DNA from: Trueperaceae bacterium
GTDB taxonomy: Bacteria > Deinococcota > Deinococci > Deinococcales > Trueperaceae
Assembly (NCBI GenBank): GCA_023954415.1
Contig: JAMLIB010000006.1
Span: 62,001 to 126,000 of the forward strand
Length of the DNA: 64,000 bases
Reading direction: 5' to 3'
Shown: positions 42,221-51,165 of the stretch, one piece after another
Position numbering within the stretch: the first letter of the stretch is position 1
Layout of the letters: each line of letters starts with the position of its first letter
Position numbers and translations under genes: made by a program
The notes under the pieces: model-generated
Database searches by the model: none
What the model was told of the DNA's origin: nothing
The model's input: only the letters and a program-made list of their open reading frames with translations

Positions 42221-43870
42221 ATGAGCGCCGATCCGACGGCCGCCAGGGTCGAGATCTACGACACGACCTTGCGTGACGGCACGCAGGGTCAGGACGTGCA
42301 CTTCACGGAGCACGACAAGGTGGCGATAGCGAAGCGTCTCGACGCGTTCCGCGTCGACTTCATCGAGGGCGGCTGGCCCGGCTCCAACCCCAAGGACGCG
42401 CGCTTCTTCGACGAGATGAAGGGCGTGCGGCTGGAGCACGCGAAGCTGACCGCCTTCGGCAGCACGCGGCACAAGGACGCCGCTCCCGAGGATGACGGCA
42501 ACCTACGGGCCCTGCTCGACGCAGGGACCGAGGTGCTGGCCATCTTCGGCAAGTCGTGGACGTACCACGTCGAGCACGCGCTCGGAGCGACCCTGGAGCA
42601 GAACCTCGCGATGATCGAGTCGTCCGTCGCGTACCTGCGCGCGCAGGGGCGAAGGGTGCTCTACCTGGCCGAGCACTTCTTCGACGGTCACGCCGCCGAC
42701 CCGGACTACGCCGTCGCCACGCTGCGGGCCGCACTAGCCGGCGGGGCGGAGCGGGTCGTGCTCTGCGACACGAACGGCGGCTCGCTGCCCGAGCGCGTCC
42801 ACGCGGCCACGCGGGCCGTGGTGGGCTTCAGCCCCGTGCCGGTCGGCATCCACGCCCACAACGACGGCGAGCTGGCCGTCGCCAACTCGCTCGCGGCCGT
42901 GCAGGCAGGCGCCACGCACGTCCAGGGCACGATCAACGGTTATGGCGAGCGCTGCGGCAACGCCAACCTCGTCAGCATCATCGCCAACCTGGCCCTCAAG
43001 CTCGGCAGGCCCCAACCGCAGCGGCTCGAGGAGCTCAAGGGCTTGTCGCGCTACGTCGACGAGCGCGCCAACCTGGCGCCAAACGTACGCGCCGCCTACG
43101 TCGGCGACGGCGCCTTCGCCCACAAGGGCGGCATCCACGTCTCGGCCGTCAACAAGCACCCGCAGACGTACGAGCACGTGGAGCCGGAGAGCGTCGGTAA
43201 CCGGCGCAGGGTCCTCGTCTCCGACCTGTCGGGTCGCGCCAACGTGGTCGCCAAGCTCGCGGAGTGGGGCGAGGCGGCCGGCGAGGGGAGGGAGGGGGGC
43301 GCCTTCACGTCCGGCAGCACGGACACGCGCGCCGTGGTCGCCCACATCAAGGAGTTGGAGGCGCGGGGCTACGCCTTCGAGGGGGCCGAGGCGAGCTTCC
43401 AGCTCCTCACGCGCAAGCTCCAGGGCGGCTTCGAGCCCTACTTCCACATCGACGGTTTCACCGTGATGATCGACAAGACGGTCGGAGCCCCACGCTGCGA
43501 GGCCACCGTTCGGCTACGCGTCGGCGACCATGAGGAGCATAGCGCAGCCTCCGGCGACGGGCCCGTGAACGCCCTCGACCGCGGCCTCCTCAAGGCGCTC
43601 GGCTCCTTCTATCCGGCCCTGCGCGGCCTCACGCTCCGCGACTACAAGGTGCGCGTGCTCTCCGGCCCCGAGACGGGCACGGCGAGCGTCGTGCGCGTGC
43701 AGGTGGAGATGGGCGACGGCACCACGACCTGGAGCACCGTCGGCGCGAGCACGAACATCATCGAGGCCTCGTACGAGGCGCTGCTCGACGCCTACGAGTA
43801 CAAGCTCGTGACGGACGGCGTGGCGCCCGTGTTGACCGACCGCGATCACGGGCTGGCCGCCAGCGCCTGA
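42221..43870 (+). CDS. cimA: citramalate synthase CimA
   Basis: A 549-residue DRE-TIM enzyme that makes (R)-citramalate from pyruvate and acetyl-CoA, opening a threonine-independent route to isoleucine. It begins EIYDTTLRDGTQGQDVHFTEHDK, has IEGGWPGSNPKDARFF (diagnostic of the CimA subfamily, where LeuA has IEAGFP), the metal motif GIHAHNDGELAVANS and a C-terminal LeuA-type regulatory domain. It starts 9 nt after leuA behind GAGGTGAG and closes the operon. Confidence 0.95.
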   Translation: MSADPTAARVEIYDTTLRDGTQGQDVHFTEHDKVAIAKRLDAFRVDFIEGGWPGSNPKDARFFDEMKGVRLEHAKLTAFGSTRHKDAAPEDDGNLRALLDAGTEVLAIFGKSWTYHVEHALGATLEQNLAMIESSVAYLRAQGRRVLYLAEHFFDGHAADPDYAVATLRAALAGGAERVVLCDTNGGSLPERVHAATRAVVGFSPVPVGIHAHNDGELAVANSLAAVQAGATHVQGTINGYGERCGNANLVSIIANLALKLGRPQPQRLEELKGLSRYVDERANLAPNVRAAYVGDGAFAHKGGIHVSAVNKHPQTYEHVEPESVGNRRRVLVSDLSGRANVVAKLAEWGEAAGEGREGGAFTSGSTDTRAVVAHIKELEARGYAFEGAEASFQLLTRKLQGGFEPYFHIDGFTVMIDKTVGAPRCEATVRLRVGDHEEHSAASGDGPVNALDRGLLKALGSFYPALRGLTLRDYKVRVLSGPETGTASVVRVQVEMGDGTTTWSTVGASTNIIEASYEALLDAYEYKLVTDGVAPVLTDRDHGLAASA

Positions 43871-43953
43871 GCCTCTCGCTCGCGGTGACGAGGCGGTAGG
43901 GCTGCGAAGGGCCGCCCGCCGCTCCCAAGACCTCTCCACCAGCAGTGACGAGT

Positions 43954-43981
43954 CGGCCGGCCCGAAGTTCCGGGCCGGCCG
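43954..43981. terminator. bidirectional terminator between cimA and the kinase gene
   Basis: An 11-bp perfect stem CGGCCGGCCCG (43954-43964) / CGGGCCGGCCG (43971-43981) with a 6-nt loop, midway between two convergent genes. Confidence 0.75.
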
Positions 43982-44014
43982 CTACGGCGCTTAGGGTCCG
44001 GCTACCAGCCGCGG

Positions 44015-45865
44015 CTAGCCGTACGCGGCCAGGGTCCCGTCGAGCGCCGCCACGAAGAGGCGTTCGCCGAGCGGCAACGGCGGCGCCTGGATGGCCGCGT
44101 TGGCTACCCGGTCGAGCAGCAGCACGCGGCCGCTGCGGGCGTCGAGCACGATCAGGTCGCCCCCTTCCGTGACCACGTAGAGGTTGCCGGCCGCCACCAC
44201 GGGCGGGGCCGTGACGGGGGCGGGCAGCGGGCGGGTCCAGACGTCGTCGCCGCTGCGCGCCGCCAGGCAGTGCAGGCGTTGCCCCCACGACACCACGTAC
44301 ACGTACTGCTGCCAAGCGACGGGCGTGCTCCACTGCTCGCCCTCCAGGTCGTAGCTCCAGACGACCTCGCGCTTGGCCAGGTCGAACGCGTGGACCTCGC
44401 CCTGCCTCACCGGGATGAACAGGAGGCCGCCCGCCGCGGAGGGCGGCGCCGTGATAGCGCCCACCTCGACCTTGTAGGCGGGGGCGCCCGCCTCCGTGCG
44501 AACGGCGTGGAGCCAGCCGTCGCGCGTCGGGACGAGGGTCAGGCCGGCATGCAGGGTGGGCGCGGCCGCCGGGGGGGCGCCGAGCGCGGCGCGCCAGCGC
44601 TCGTCGCCCGCAGGCGTCCACCTTGCGACCCCGTCCGCCACCGCCAGGAGGAGGTCGCCGCCGTACGGCGCCGCGCCGACGACCTCGTCGTCGAGGCGTT
44701 GCCACGCCACCTCCCCGCGGGGCCAGGCGACGGCCCTGATGGCCCCGTCGCGGCTGACGACGTACAGCGTGTCGCCTATGACCAGCGGCGGCTGGCTCGC
44801 CTCGTCGTGCAACGCGAAGGAGGTCTGGAGCCCACCGTCCGCCGGGCGCACTACGGCCAGCGAGTCCGAGCGCTGCCCCACGAGGAGGAAGCCGGCGGAG
44901 GAGGAGAGGCCGGACGGGAACTGCGGCCCCTCGTCGAGCGCTACCGTCCAGAGGCGCTGGAGCGCGGCGGCGTTCGCCGGGCCGGTCGGGTACGCCCCCG
45001 TGCGCCCAGGGCCGGCCTGGGCGCGTTGGGGGGCGCGCTGCAGCTCCGCGGCCCGGACGGCGCGCAGCGTGTCCGCCACCGCCCAACCCGAGGTCGGGCG
45101 CTTGTTGGGGTCCTTCTCCAGCAGCGCCAGTATGAGGCGCGCCAGGGAGTCGGGCACCTGAGGGTTGAGCTCCTGCGGGTGGGTCGGGGTGCCGTAAACG
45201 TGCTGGTAGAGGACGGCCTGGTCGTTGTCGGCGTCGAACGCCGCCTTGCCCGTCACGGCACGGTACAGCACGGCCCCGAACGCGTAGAGGTCGGTCGCGG
45301 CGCCGGTGGGCTCGCCCGTGGCCTGCTCCGGGGCCATGTACTGCGGCGTGCCGAGGGTGAAGCCCGTGCGGGTGAGCGCCCTAGACGTCTCGGTGAGCTG
45401 CACGAGGCCGAAGTCCATGACCTTGGGGGTCCCGTGCGCCGTCACGAGGATGTTGCGGGGGGTGAGGTCGCGGTGGACCATGCCGAGGCGGTGCACGTAG
45501 CCGAGGGCCTCGGCCACCGTGATCGCGGCGCCGAGGAGCCGGTCGACGCTCTCGGGATCGCCCTCGTACGGACCCAGGTCGGTCATGGGGCCGCCCTCGA
45601 TGAGCTCCATGGCGAAGTAGACGTGCTTCCCGAGGCCGAGGTCGTAGATGGCCACGATGCCGGGGTGATTGAGCCGTGCCAGCGCGCGGATCTCGCGCCT
45701 GAACCTCTCGCTGTCAGCCTCCGTCAGGTGCGGGCGGAGGACCTTGAGCGCGACGGTGCGCTCGAGGTGGGTGTCGCGCGCGCGGAACACGTGCGCCATG
45801 CCCCCGACCCCTAGGGGACCGAGGACCTCGTAACGGTCGTCGACTCTCTCTCCAGGCTCGAACAT
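44015..45865 (-). CDS. Ser/Thr protein kinase with C-terminal PQQ-type beta-propeller
   Basis: A 616-residue protein. Residues 1 to about 275 form a Hanks-type kinase: Gly loop GPLGVGGMAHVFRA, Lys41 (VALK), catalytic loop HRDLTPRN (D133, N138), DFG at 151-153, and APEQATG. The usual catalytic-loop Lys is Thr135. Residues about 300-616 contain repeated PQQ/Trp-docking blades (VVGAAPYGGDLLLAVADGV, GNLYVVTEGGDLIVLDARSG). No transmembrane segment separates the parts, so the propeller seems cytoplasmic, unlike many sensor kinases. It lies 18 nt after the RHH gene. Targets and ligand are unknown. Confidence 0.92.
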   Translation of the reverse strand: MFEPGERVDDRYEVLGPLGVGGMAHVFRARDTHLERTVALKVLRPHLTEADSERFRREIRALARLNHPGIVAIYDLGLGKHVYFAMELIEGGPMTDLGPYEGDPESVDRLLGAAITVAEALGYVHRLGMVHRDLTPRNILVTAHGTPKVMDFGLVQLTETSRALTRTGFTLGTPQYMAPEQATGEPTGAATDLYAFGAVLYRAVTGKAAFDADNDQAVLYQHVYGTPTHPQELNPQVPDSLARLILALLEKDPNKRPTSGWAVADTLRAVRAAELQRAPQRAQAGPGRTGAYPTGPANAAALQRLWTVALDEGPQFPSGLSSSAGFLLVGQRSDSLAVVRPADGGLQTSFALHDEASQPPLVIGDTLYVVSRDGAIRAVAWPRGEVAWQRLDDEVVGAAPYGGDLLLAVADGVARWTPAGDERWRAALGAPPAAAPTLHAGLTLVPTRDGWLHAVRTEAGAPAYKVEVGAITAPPSAAGGLLFIPVRQGEVHAFDLAKREVVWSYDLEGEQWSTPVAWQQYVYVVSWGQRLHCLAARSGDDVWTRPLPAPVTAPPVVAAGNLYVVTEGGDLIVLDARSGRVLLLDRVANAAIQAPPLPLGERLFVAALDGTLAAYG

Positions 45866-45883
45866 GCCTACGCCAGGACCGGT

Positions 45884-46093
45884 CTAGGCCTCGTCGAGGG
45901 CTCTCAGGATCTCTGGGTCGAGCTCGCCCTGCTCCACGGCCCGGTTGAGCATCTCGATGCCCAGGCGCACGACCTCGGACTTCGAGACCAACCGTTCCGG
46001 GTTGGAGAGTTGGTACGCCGTCTTGGTGAGGAGCGAGTCCTGCTCTTCGGTTATGACTACCTGGAGCCGCTTGCTCTTCTCGCGCTTGGCCAA
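45884..46093 (-). CDS. small ribbon-helix-helix (CopG/Arc-like) DNA-binding protein
   Basis: A 69-residue protein: a basic N-terminus AKREKSKR, the strand LQVVITEEQ, and two helices (DSLLTKTAYQLSN and VSKSEVVRLGIEMLNRAV) in the order of an RHH fold, then an acidic tail. The TTG start is chosen because GGAGGG lies 6 nt upstream and the basic strand follows directly. The longer frame upstream has no coding character. It is the first gene of a two-gene operon with the kinase and may regulate it. No toxin partner is seen. Confidence 0.75.
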   Translation of the reverse strand: MAKREKSKRLQVVITEEQDSLLTKTAYQLSNPERLVSKSEVVRLGIEMLNRAVEQGELDPEILRALDEA

Positions 46094-46240
46094 GGCCTTC
46101 CCTCCGAAGGGCCGCCGCGCCCGGGCGTGAACTGACCGGAGCGCGTGCGGTTGCGGACCACGAACAGCGTCCGCCACGCATGGTTCCCCATGCGGCGTAG
46201 CGTGGACCGCTCCTAAGTCTACAGCAACATGAGCATGTCC
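46094..46240. other. leader region of the RHH-kinase operon
   Basis: No gene is recognised in this divergent intergenic region. It contains a 7-bp hairpin, CGCATGG (46177-46183) / CCATGCG (46188-46194) with loop TTCC, inside the probable 5' UTR. A TAGACT box on the minus strand (46216-46221) is a weak -10 candidate without a good -35. Confidence 0.4.
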
Positions 46241-46269
46241 TTGACGCGACGTACCTAGCAGCATACACT
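46241..46269 (+). promoter_or_regulatory. murA promoter
   Basis: TTGACG (46241-46246) and TACACT (46264-46269), 17 nt apart. Predicted start near 46276, giving a 5' UTR of about 120 nt without a recognisable riboswitch. No other gene lies between here and murA. Confidence 0.7.
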
Positions 46270-46398
46270 GCCCCTGAGGGTCGTGTGTAACTTGCACATC
46301 GTGCTGAGATGACTCTACCTGCCAACGCCCCCTCGCCGGCGCGACCGGCGTTCGACTAGTCGGCGAGCGCGCCAGAAGCGCGCCCCTTGGAGAACGAG

Positions 46399-47694
46399 AT
46401 GCCGCAAGACGACATCCTACTGGTGCGAGGAGGAACGCCCCTCATAGGGGAGATAGCGGCCTACCGAGCCAAGAACTCGGCTCTCTACCTCATGCTGGCC
46501 GCCCTCCTGACCGACGAGCAGGTGGTGCTGCGGGACGTCCCGCAGCTCTCCGACGTGCTCGTGAGCGAGGAGATCCTGCGCCACGTAGGCGTGGCCACGC
46601 GCTGGGAGGGGCACGACCTCCACCTCCACGCCGCTAACCTCGTCTCGCACCACGCGCCGTACTCGCTCGTCAGCAAGATGCGCGCCTCGTTCGTGATCAT
46701 GGGCGCCCTCCTCGGCCGCACGGGCGAAGCCCGGGTGAGCATGCCCGGCGGCTGCGCCTTCGGCCCCCGCCCCGTCGATCGCCACATCACGGCCTTCGAG
46801 GCCATCGGCGCGAGCATCCAGGAGGAGGACGGCGACTTCTACGCGTTCCGGCACGGCAAGCTGTCCGGCACGGTCGCGTTCGAGTCCCCGACCGTCGGCG
46901 GCACGCAGAACGTCATCCTAGCCGCGGCGCTCTCCGCCGGCGAGGTCGTCATCGAGAACGCCGCCCGCGAACCCGAGGTCCCGGACCTCGCCAACATGCT
47001 GCGCGCCATGGGCGCCGACATCGAGGGTGCCGGCACGAGCACCGTCCGTATCCGGGGCGTCGAGCGGCTCCGAGGCGTCGACTACCGGCCCATCGGCGAT
47101 CGCATCGAGGCGGGGACCTACCTCCTCGCCGCGGCCGCGACGCGCGGACGGATCACCGTGACGGACGCGGCGCCCGAGCACATGAGCGCCGTCCTCGACG
47201 CCCTCGAGCGCACTGGGGTCGTCGTCACGCGCGGCCAGGATAGCGTGAGCATCGACGCCACCGGACCCCTGCGCCCGATCGACGTGGAGGCGCGGGAATA
47301 CCCCGGCATCCCGACGGACCTGCAGGCCCCGTTCTCCGCCTACCTCGCCACGCTGCCGGGCCTGAGCCACGTCCGCGACCACGTGTACCCCGACCGCTTC
47401 ACGCACGTCGACGAGCTCGTGCGCGCGGGTGCCAGGCTCGTCCTGGAGGACCAGTGCCTGGAGATCCGCGGCGGGCCCCTCAAAGGCACGGCCATGCACG
47501 CCGCCGACATCCGCGCCGGCGGAGCCCTGATCGTGGCCGCACTGGCCGCGGAAGGGTTGAGCGAGGTCAGCGGCATGCGTTACGTCGACCGCGGTTACGA
47601 GCGCGTCGCCGAGCGCCTGCGCTCGCTCGGCGCGCGGGTGGAACTCGCCGTGGCCAAGCAGGCGTCGACCGCTACCGGGACGTACGGCAACTGA
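46399..47694 (+). CDS. murA: UDP-N-acetylglucosamine 1-carboxyvinyltransferase MurA
   Basis: A 431-residue enolpyruvyl transferase that commits UDP-GlcNAc to peptidoglycan. It has the Lys-Asn pair in AAYRAKNSALYLMLAALL (24-25), the catalytic Cys119 in MPGGCAFGPRPVDRH (the residue targeted by fosfomycin in sensitive enzymes), and YPGIPTDLQAPFSAYL and RFTHVDELVRAGA toward the C-terminus. ATG 46399 is chosen because GGAG lies 6 nt before it; the in-frame TTG at 46387 overlaps that site. It is monocistronic. Confidence 0.95.
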   Translation: MPQDDILLVRGGTPLIGEIAAYRAKNSALYLMLAALLTDEQVVLRDVPQLSDVLVSEEILRHVGVATRWEGHDLHLHAANLVSHHAPYSLVSKMRASFVIMGALLGRTGEARVSMPGGCAFGPRPVDRHITAFEAIGASIQEEDGDFYAFRHGKLSGTVAFESPTVGGTQNVILAAALSAGEVVIENAAREPEVPDLANMLRAMGADIEGAGTSTVRIRGVERLRGVDYRPIGDRIEAGTYLLAAAATRGRITVTDAAPEHMSAVLDALERTGVVVTRGQDSVSIDATGPLRPIDVEAREYPGIPTDLQAPFSAYLATLPGLSHVRDHVYPDRFTHVDELVRAGARLVLEDQCLEIRGGPLKGTAMHAADIRAGGALIVAALAAEGLSEVSGMRYVDRGYERVAERLRSLGARVELAVAKQASTATGTYGN

Positions 47695-47746
47695 GCGACG
47701 AGTGAGTGACGACAGGTAAGTAACGAGGCGCCCCCGGAGCGCGCTC

Positions 47747-49819
47747 CTAGGCCGGGTCGGCGTCCTCGTCCGGCTCGCTGCCGCCGGTGCCGGGCCCGGG
47801 CGCCGGTGCGTCGCCGGGCGACGCCGCGGCGGCCCTAGTCGCCTCGGCGTCCTCGGCACCCTCGGCGACCTCAGCGAGCTCAGGAGCGGTCTCGAGGGTC
47901 GGGGGCCGATAGGCGGAGCGTGTGCTCGGGTGCCAGAAGCTCTCCTCGCCGCCCAGCTCGTCGATGAAGTCCTCGACGGCGCTCGGGTCGTCGATGGGCA
48001 GCAAGAACGTGTTGCCTGCCTCGGTGCCGAACGGGTCCTTGGCGCTCTCCGCCGCCTGCGCCTCCGTAGGCTCGGGCTCCGGCTCGGGCCCCGTCGCATG
48101 ATGCTCCGGCGCCGGGCCGGGAAGCTGTTCGCCAGGCTCGGCGGCCGGCGCTGTTGCCGGGTCGCCCTCTTGCCCGAACAGCCCGATGAAGGCGGCTTCG
48201 CGCTCGCCCGTGTCGAGCACGAGCTCGTCGGTGTCGTCGACCAGTAGCTCCTGGTCGGCGGCGCCGGCCTCGTCGGCCGCTGCGACCTCCGCGGCCAGGA
48301 CGTCGGCCGCCGTGGCCACCGGGTCGTAGAGGTCGTCGTCATCGTCGTCATCGCCGTCGCGGGGATCATCGAGGCCGTGATCGGGGGCGCCATCCTCACC
48401 CGCGGCGGCCCGTGGCGCCGCCGCGAACCCGGCGAGGGGGTCGACGTCCGAGGGATCTTCCCACTCGCCGCCGAACGCTGGGTCCGGCTCGCCTTCCGGC
48501 GAACCGCTCTCCGCCGCGTCCGAGGCCATCACGTCCGCCGGAGCGGCCTCCACGGGCACCGAAGCGTCCGTGCCGCCGGCCTCCGAGGCGGTGGGTGCCG
48601 CGGCACCCTCGTCCGTGACGGTCGGGTCCGTGACAGCCGGGTACATTACAACAGCGGTCGCCGCTGCAGCGGGCATAGCCGCATCAGCGTCCGTCAGCGC
48701 ATCGGCGTCCACCAGCGCATCAGCGTCCGTCAGCGCACCGGCGTCCGTCGCCGCTCCGGCCGTCGCCACACCGGCCGCCGTCGCGGCATCGGCGGTCACG
48801 GCCGCAGCGCCGACGGCGTCCTTCTCGCCGACCTTGACGCGGCTACGCGAGACGAGGCCGCCCAGGGCGAGGAGCAGGCCGATCACCATCACGTACGGCC
48901 ACGGCGTGAACTTGATCGCCCTGGCCTCGGACTGCCGTGGCAGCACGCCCGTGGCGATGGCGGACGCTTGGGCCTCGGGGTCGGCGGACAGCAGGTCTAT
49001 GACGGGGCTGACTTGCGCGTTGGCGCCGGAGAAAGCCCAGGGGGACGGCGTGGGGCTGAGACCGCGCCAGCCCGTCGAGGAGAACGGGTCGTACACGCCG
49101 GACATGGCCTGGACGCGCGTGTCATCGGCCACCGTGACGGGGAGGTAGACGACCAGGTCGCGCCCACGCCGGTTGACCGCCAGCGCGAGCCTCGGCATGT
49201 CGCCGGGCCCGGGCTCGGCGACCCCCTGGCCCGTCTCATCGCCTCCACCGGTCGCCGCGTCCTCACCCGTGTCCACCGCCGTGGGGTCGTCACCCGGCGC
49301 TGTGCCCCCGCTGGCCTCCGGCGCCACGGGCGTGCCGGGATAGGCGACCAGGTAGGCGCCGTCGCTGCTGATCCGCACGGCGTACTGCCACGCCGTGCCG
49401 GTCGGGAAGTCCAGGTCCGGTCCCGGGAGCGTCGCGGTGAAACCCGGGCCGGCGCCTACCAGGTAGACATCGACGACCGCGGGCAAGAACCCGGTCAGTG
49501 GCACCTCCGCCACCAGCTCGTCCTGCTGGCCGCCGTCCGGCGGCGCGGGATCGCCTTCCTCGTCTACCGGCGCAGGCGCATCCTCGCTACGCGCGGCGCC
49601 TGCGCCGGCGCCGCCGCCCGCCGAACCGAGCGAGCCGAGGGCGACGCTCAAGCGCGTGCCGCCGGAGACGGCGGTGAGGTCGACGGCCCGGATGTCGAAG
49701 ACGGCCGTATCGGCGTAGACGGGCGCGGTGGGGGGCGTCAGGGTGCCGTCGCCGAACGCGTCGCCGCTCGGGTCGGCGACGCTGAGGGCTACCAGGGCAA
49801 GGATGGCGGGGAGGATCAC
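47747..49819 (-). CDS. membrane-anchored glucodextranase-type (DOMON-like) protein with long acidic tail
   Basis: A 690-residue protein. A short signal sequence ([15 protein letters not shown]) precedes DPSGDAFGDGTLTPPTAPVY and FDIRAVDLTA, the pattern of the C-terminal binding module of glucodextranase. The module continues to about residue 300. One transmembrane helix follows (about 307-323), with SRSRVKV after it. The remaining 360 residues are acidic, Ala/Pro/Gly-rich and low-complexity, including a six-residue tandem repeat near 362-381. It overlaps yvcK by 4 nt (GTGA). I infer an outside sugar-binding-like domain and an inside disordered tail; function is unknown. Confidence 0.7.
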   Translation of the reverse strand: MILPAILALVALSVADPSGDAFGDGTLTPPTAPVYADTAVFDIRAVDLTAVSGGTRLSVALGSLGSAGGGAGAGAARSEDAPAPVDEEGDPAPPDGGQQDELVAEVPLTGFLPAVVDVYLVGAGPGFTATLPGPDLDFPTGTAWQYAVRISSDGAYLVAYPGTPVAPEASGGTAPGDDPTAVDTGEDAATGGGDETGQGVAEPGPGDMPRLALAVNRRGRDLVVYLPVTVADDTRVQAMSGVYDPFSSTGWRGLSPTPSPWAFSGANAQVSPVIDLLSADPEAQASAIATGVLPRQSEARAIKFTPWPYVMVIGLLLALGGLVSRSRVKVGEKDAVGAAAVTADAATAAGVATAGAATDAGALTDADALVDADALTDADAAMPAAAATAVVMYPAVTDPTVTDEGAAAPTASEAGGTDASVPVEAAPADVMASDAAESGSPEGEPDPAFGGEWEDPSDVDPLAGFAAAPRAAAGEDGAPDHGLDDPRDGDDDDDDDLYDPVATAADVLAAEVAAADEAGAADQELLVDDTDELVLDTGEREAAFIGLFGQEGDPATAPAAEPGEQLPGPAPEHHATGPEPEPEPTEAQAAESAKDPFGTEAGNTFLLPIDDPSAVEDFIDELGGEESFWHPSTRSAYRPPTLETAPELAEVAEGAEDAEATRAAAASPGDAPAPGPGTGGSEPDEDADPA
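48681..48752. repeat. 18-bp minisatellite, four units, within coding sequence
   Basis: Four tandem 18-bp units starting GCATCAGCG or a close variant at 48681, 48699, 48717 and 48735. Units 1 and 3 are identical. On the minus strand they encode repeats of Asp-Ala-Asp-Ala-Leu plus Thr or Val in the acidic tail. Confidence 0.8.
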
Positions 49820-51165
49820 GGGGTCACTCCGGTCACCCGCACAGTCTTACCTACCTTGAGCGACCTGTCGCCCCTCGTGGCCAGATCGGCGAGGACCGTC
49901 GCCAACCTGTCGCTGTCGTGCTGCGCGTAGGCGCCACTGCCGAGTAGCGGCAGCTCGAGAACGAAGACGCCGGCCAGGTCCAGGCTGGAACGCGCGCGGC
50001 CAACGAGCTCGGCACCCTCCTCCGAGTACTTGGCCAGGCGCGCCTGGTCGACGGGCGAGGAGTTCCAGAGGACCACGTCAGGCGCCCTCACCCCATGCTT
50101 CTCGATGGCGACGACGTGATCGAAGGCATCGAAGCCGTCCGTCTCGCCCGCCTCGGTCATGATGTTGCACACGTAGGCGAGCGTGGCGCGGCTCTTGTTG
50201 ATGGCCTCGCGCACCGACGGCACGAGCAGCGGGGGGATGGTGCTGGAGAAGAGGCTTCCCGGTCCGAGGACGATGAGGTCGGCTGCGCGGATCGCACGCT
50301 CCACCTCGGGCAAACCCTCCGGCTGATCAGGTTCCGTTCGCATGCGCACCACGGCGCCCTTCACCGAACGCAAGTTGACTTCCCCCCTCACCGTCTCGCC
50401 GCCCTCCTTCTCGACCACCAGGGTCACGGGCTGTGCAGTCGCAGGGTACACCCTGCCCGAGAGGTCGAGCAGGCGGTTGATGGACCGCAGCGCGTTCCCG
50501 AAGTCGCCCTCCACCTCCGTGACGGACGTGATGAGGAGGTTGCCGAAGGTATGCCCGCGCAGCTCCTCCCCCCTCGTGAACCGGTACTGCAGGAGGCGGG
50601 CGAGCTCCGACTCGTTATCGGAGAGCGCGGCCATGCAGTCGGTGAGGTCGCCCGGCGCCGGCATGTCGAACGCGACCCGCAGGCGCCCGGAGCTGCCGCC
50701 GTCGTCGCTCACGGCCACGACGGCGGTCAGGTTGGTCGTGTGCTTGCGCAGACCCCTCAGGAGGTTGGAAAGGCCCGTGCCGCCGCCGAGCGCGACGATC
50801 CGCGGCCCCTTGGCGAGCACCACCTTGCGGTTGAGGAGCAGCGCCACGTCGTCCGGGTGGGGGAGCCAGTTGGAGAGTAGCGACCGGTTGAGGCGGCCGA
50901 CCGCCATCACCACGATCACGATGCCGGCGAGCGCCGTGCCGGCCGCGATCCAACCACCGAAGGCGTCCCAGGCGCCGGACCCGAGCGCCCGCTCGAGAGG
51001 CTCCGCCACTTGCCTGCGCTCCTCGTCGAAGGCCCACAGGCTCCACGCGACCACGCCGAGGAGCGCGAGCATGCCGCCGGCCATGGCGACCGCGAGGTGG
51101 CGCTTGACGCCCATGCCGGGCGCCAGCCACAGGAGGAACCTGCCCAGGGCGGCCGGACGCCTCAA
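49816..51165 (-). CDS. yvcK: gluconeogenesis factor YvcK/MgfK (CofD-like) with N-terminal membrane segments
   Basis: A 449-residue protein. Two hydrophobic segments ([22 protein letters not shown] and [21 protein letters not shown]) precede the cytosolic UDP-GlcNAc-binding domain: [55 protein letters not shown] and [16 protein letters not shown]. YvcK tunes carbon flow toward peptidoglycan. The TTG start overlaps the rapZ stop (TTGA), and homologues with the membrane anchor begin at the same place ([12 protein letters not shown]). Coupling with rapZ is conserved in many bacteria. Confidence 0.93.
   Translation of the reverse strand: MRRPAALGRFLLWLAPGMGVKRHLAVAMAGGMLALLGVVAWSLWAFDEERRQVAEPLERALGSGAWDAFGGWIAAGTALAGIVIVVMAVGRLNRSLLSNWLPHPDDVALLLNRKVVLAKGPRIVALGGGTGLSNLLRGLRKHTTNLTAVVAVSDDGGSSGRLRVAFDMPAPGDLTDCMAALSDNESELARLLQYRFTRGEELRGHTFGNLLITSVTEVEGDFGNALRSINRLLDLSGRVYPATAQPVTLVVEKEGGETVRGEVNLRSVKGAVVRMRTEPDQPEGLPEVERAIRAADLIVLGPGSLFSSTIPPLLVPSVREAINKSRATLAYVCNIMTEAGETDGFDAFDHVVAIEKHGVRAPDVVLWNSSPVDQARLAKYSEEGAELVGRARSSLDLAGVFVLELPLLGSGAYAQHDSDRLATVLADLATRGDRSLKVGKTVRVTGVTP

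Noticed and set aside
43264-45814. Plus-strand frames opposite cimA and the kinase
   Set aside because: Arg- and His-rich shadow translations with no recognisable domain; the opposite or overlapping genes carry full motif sets.
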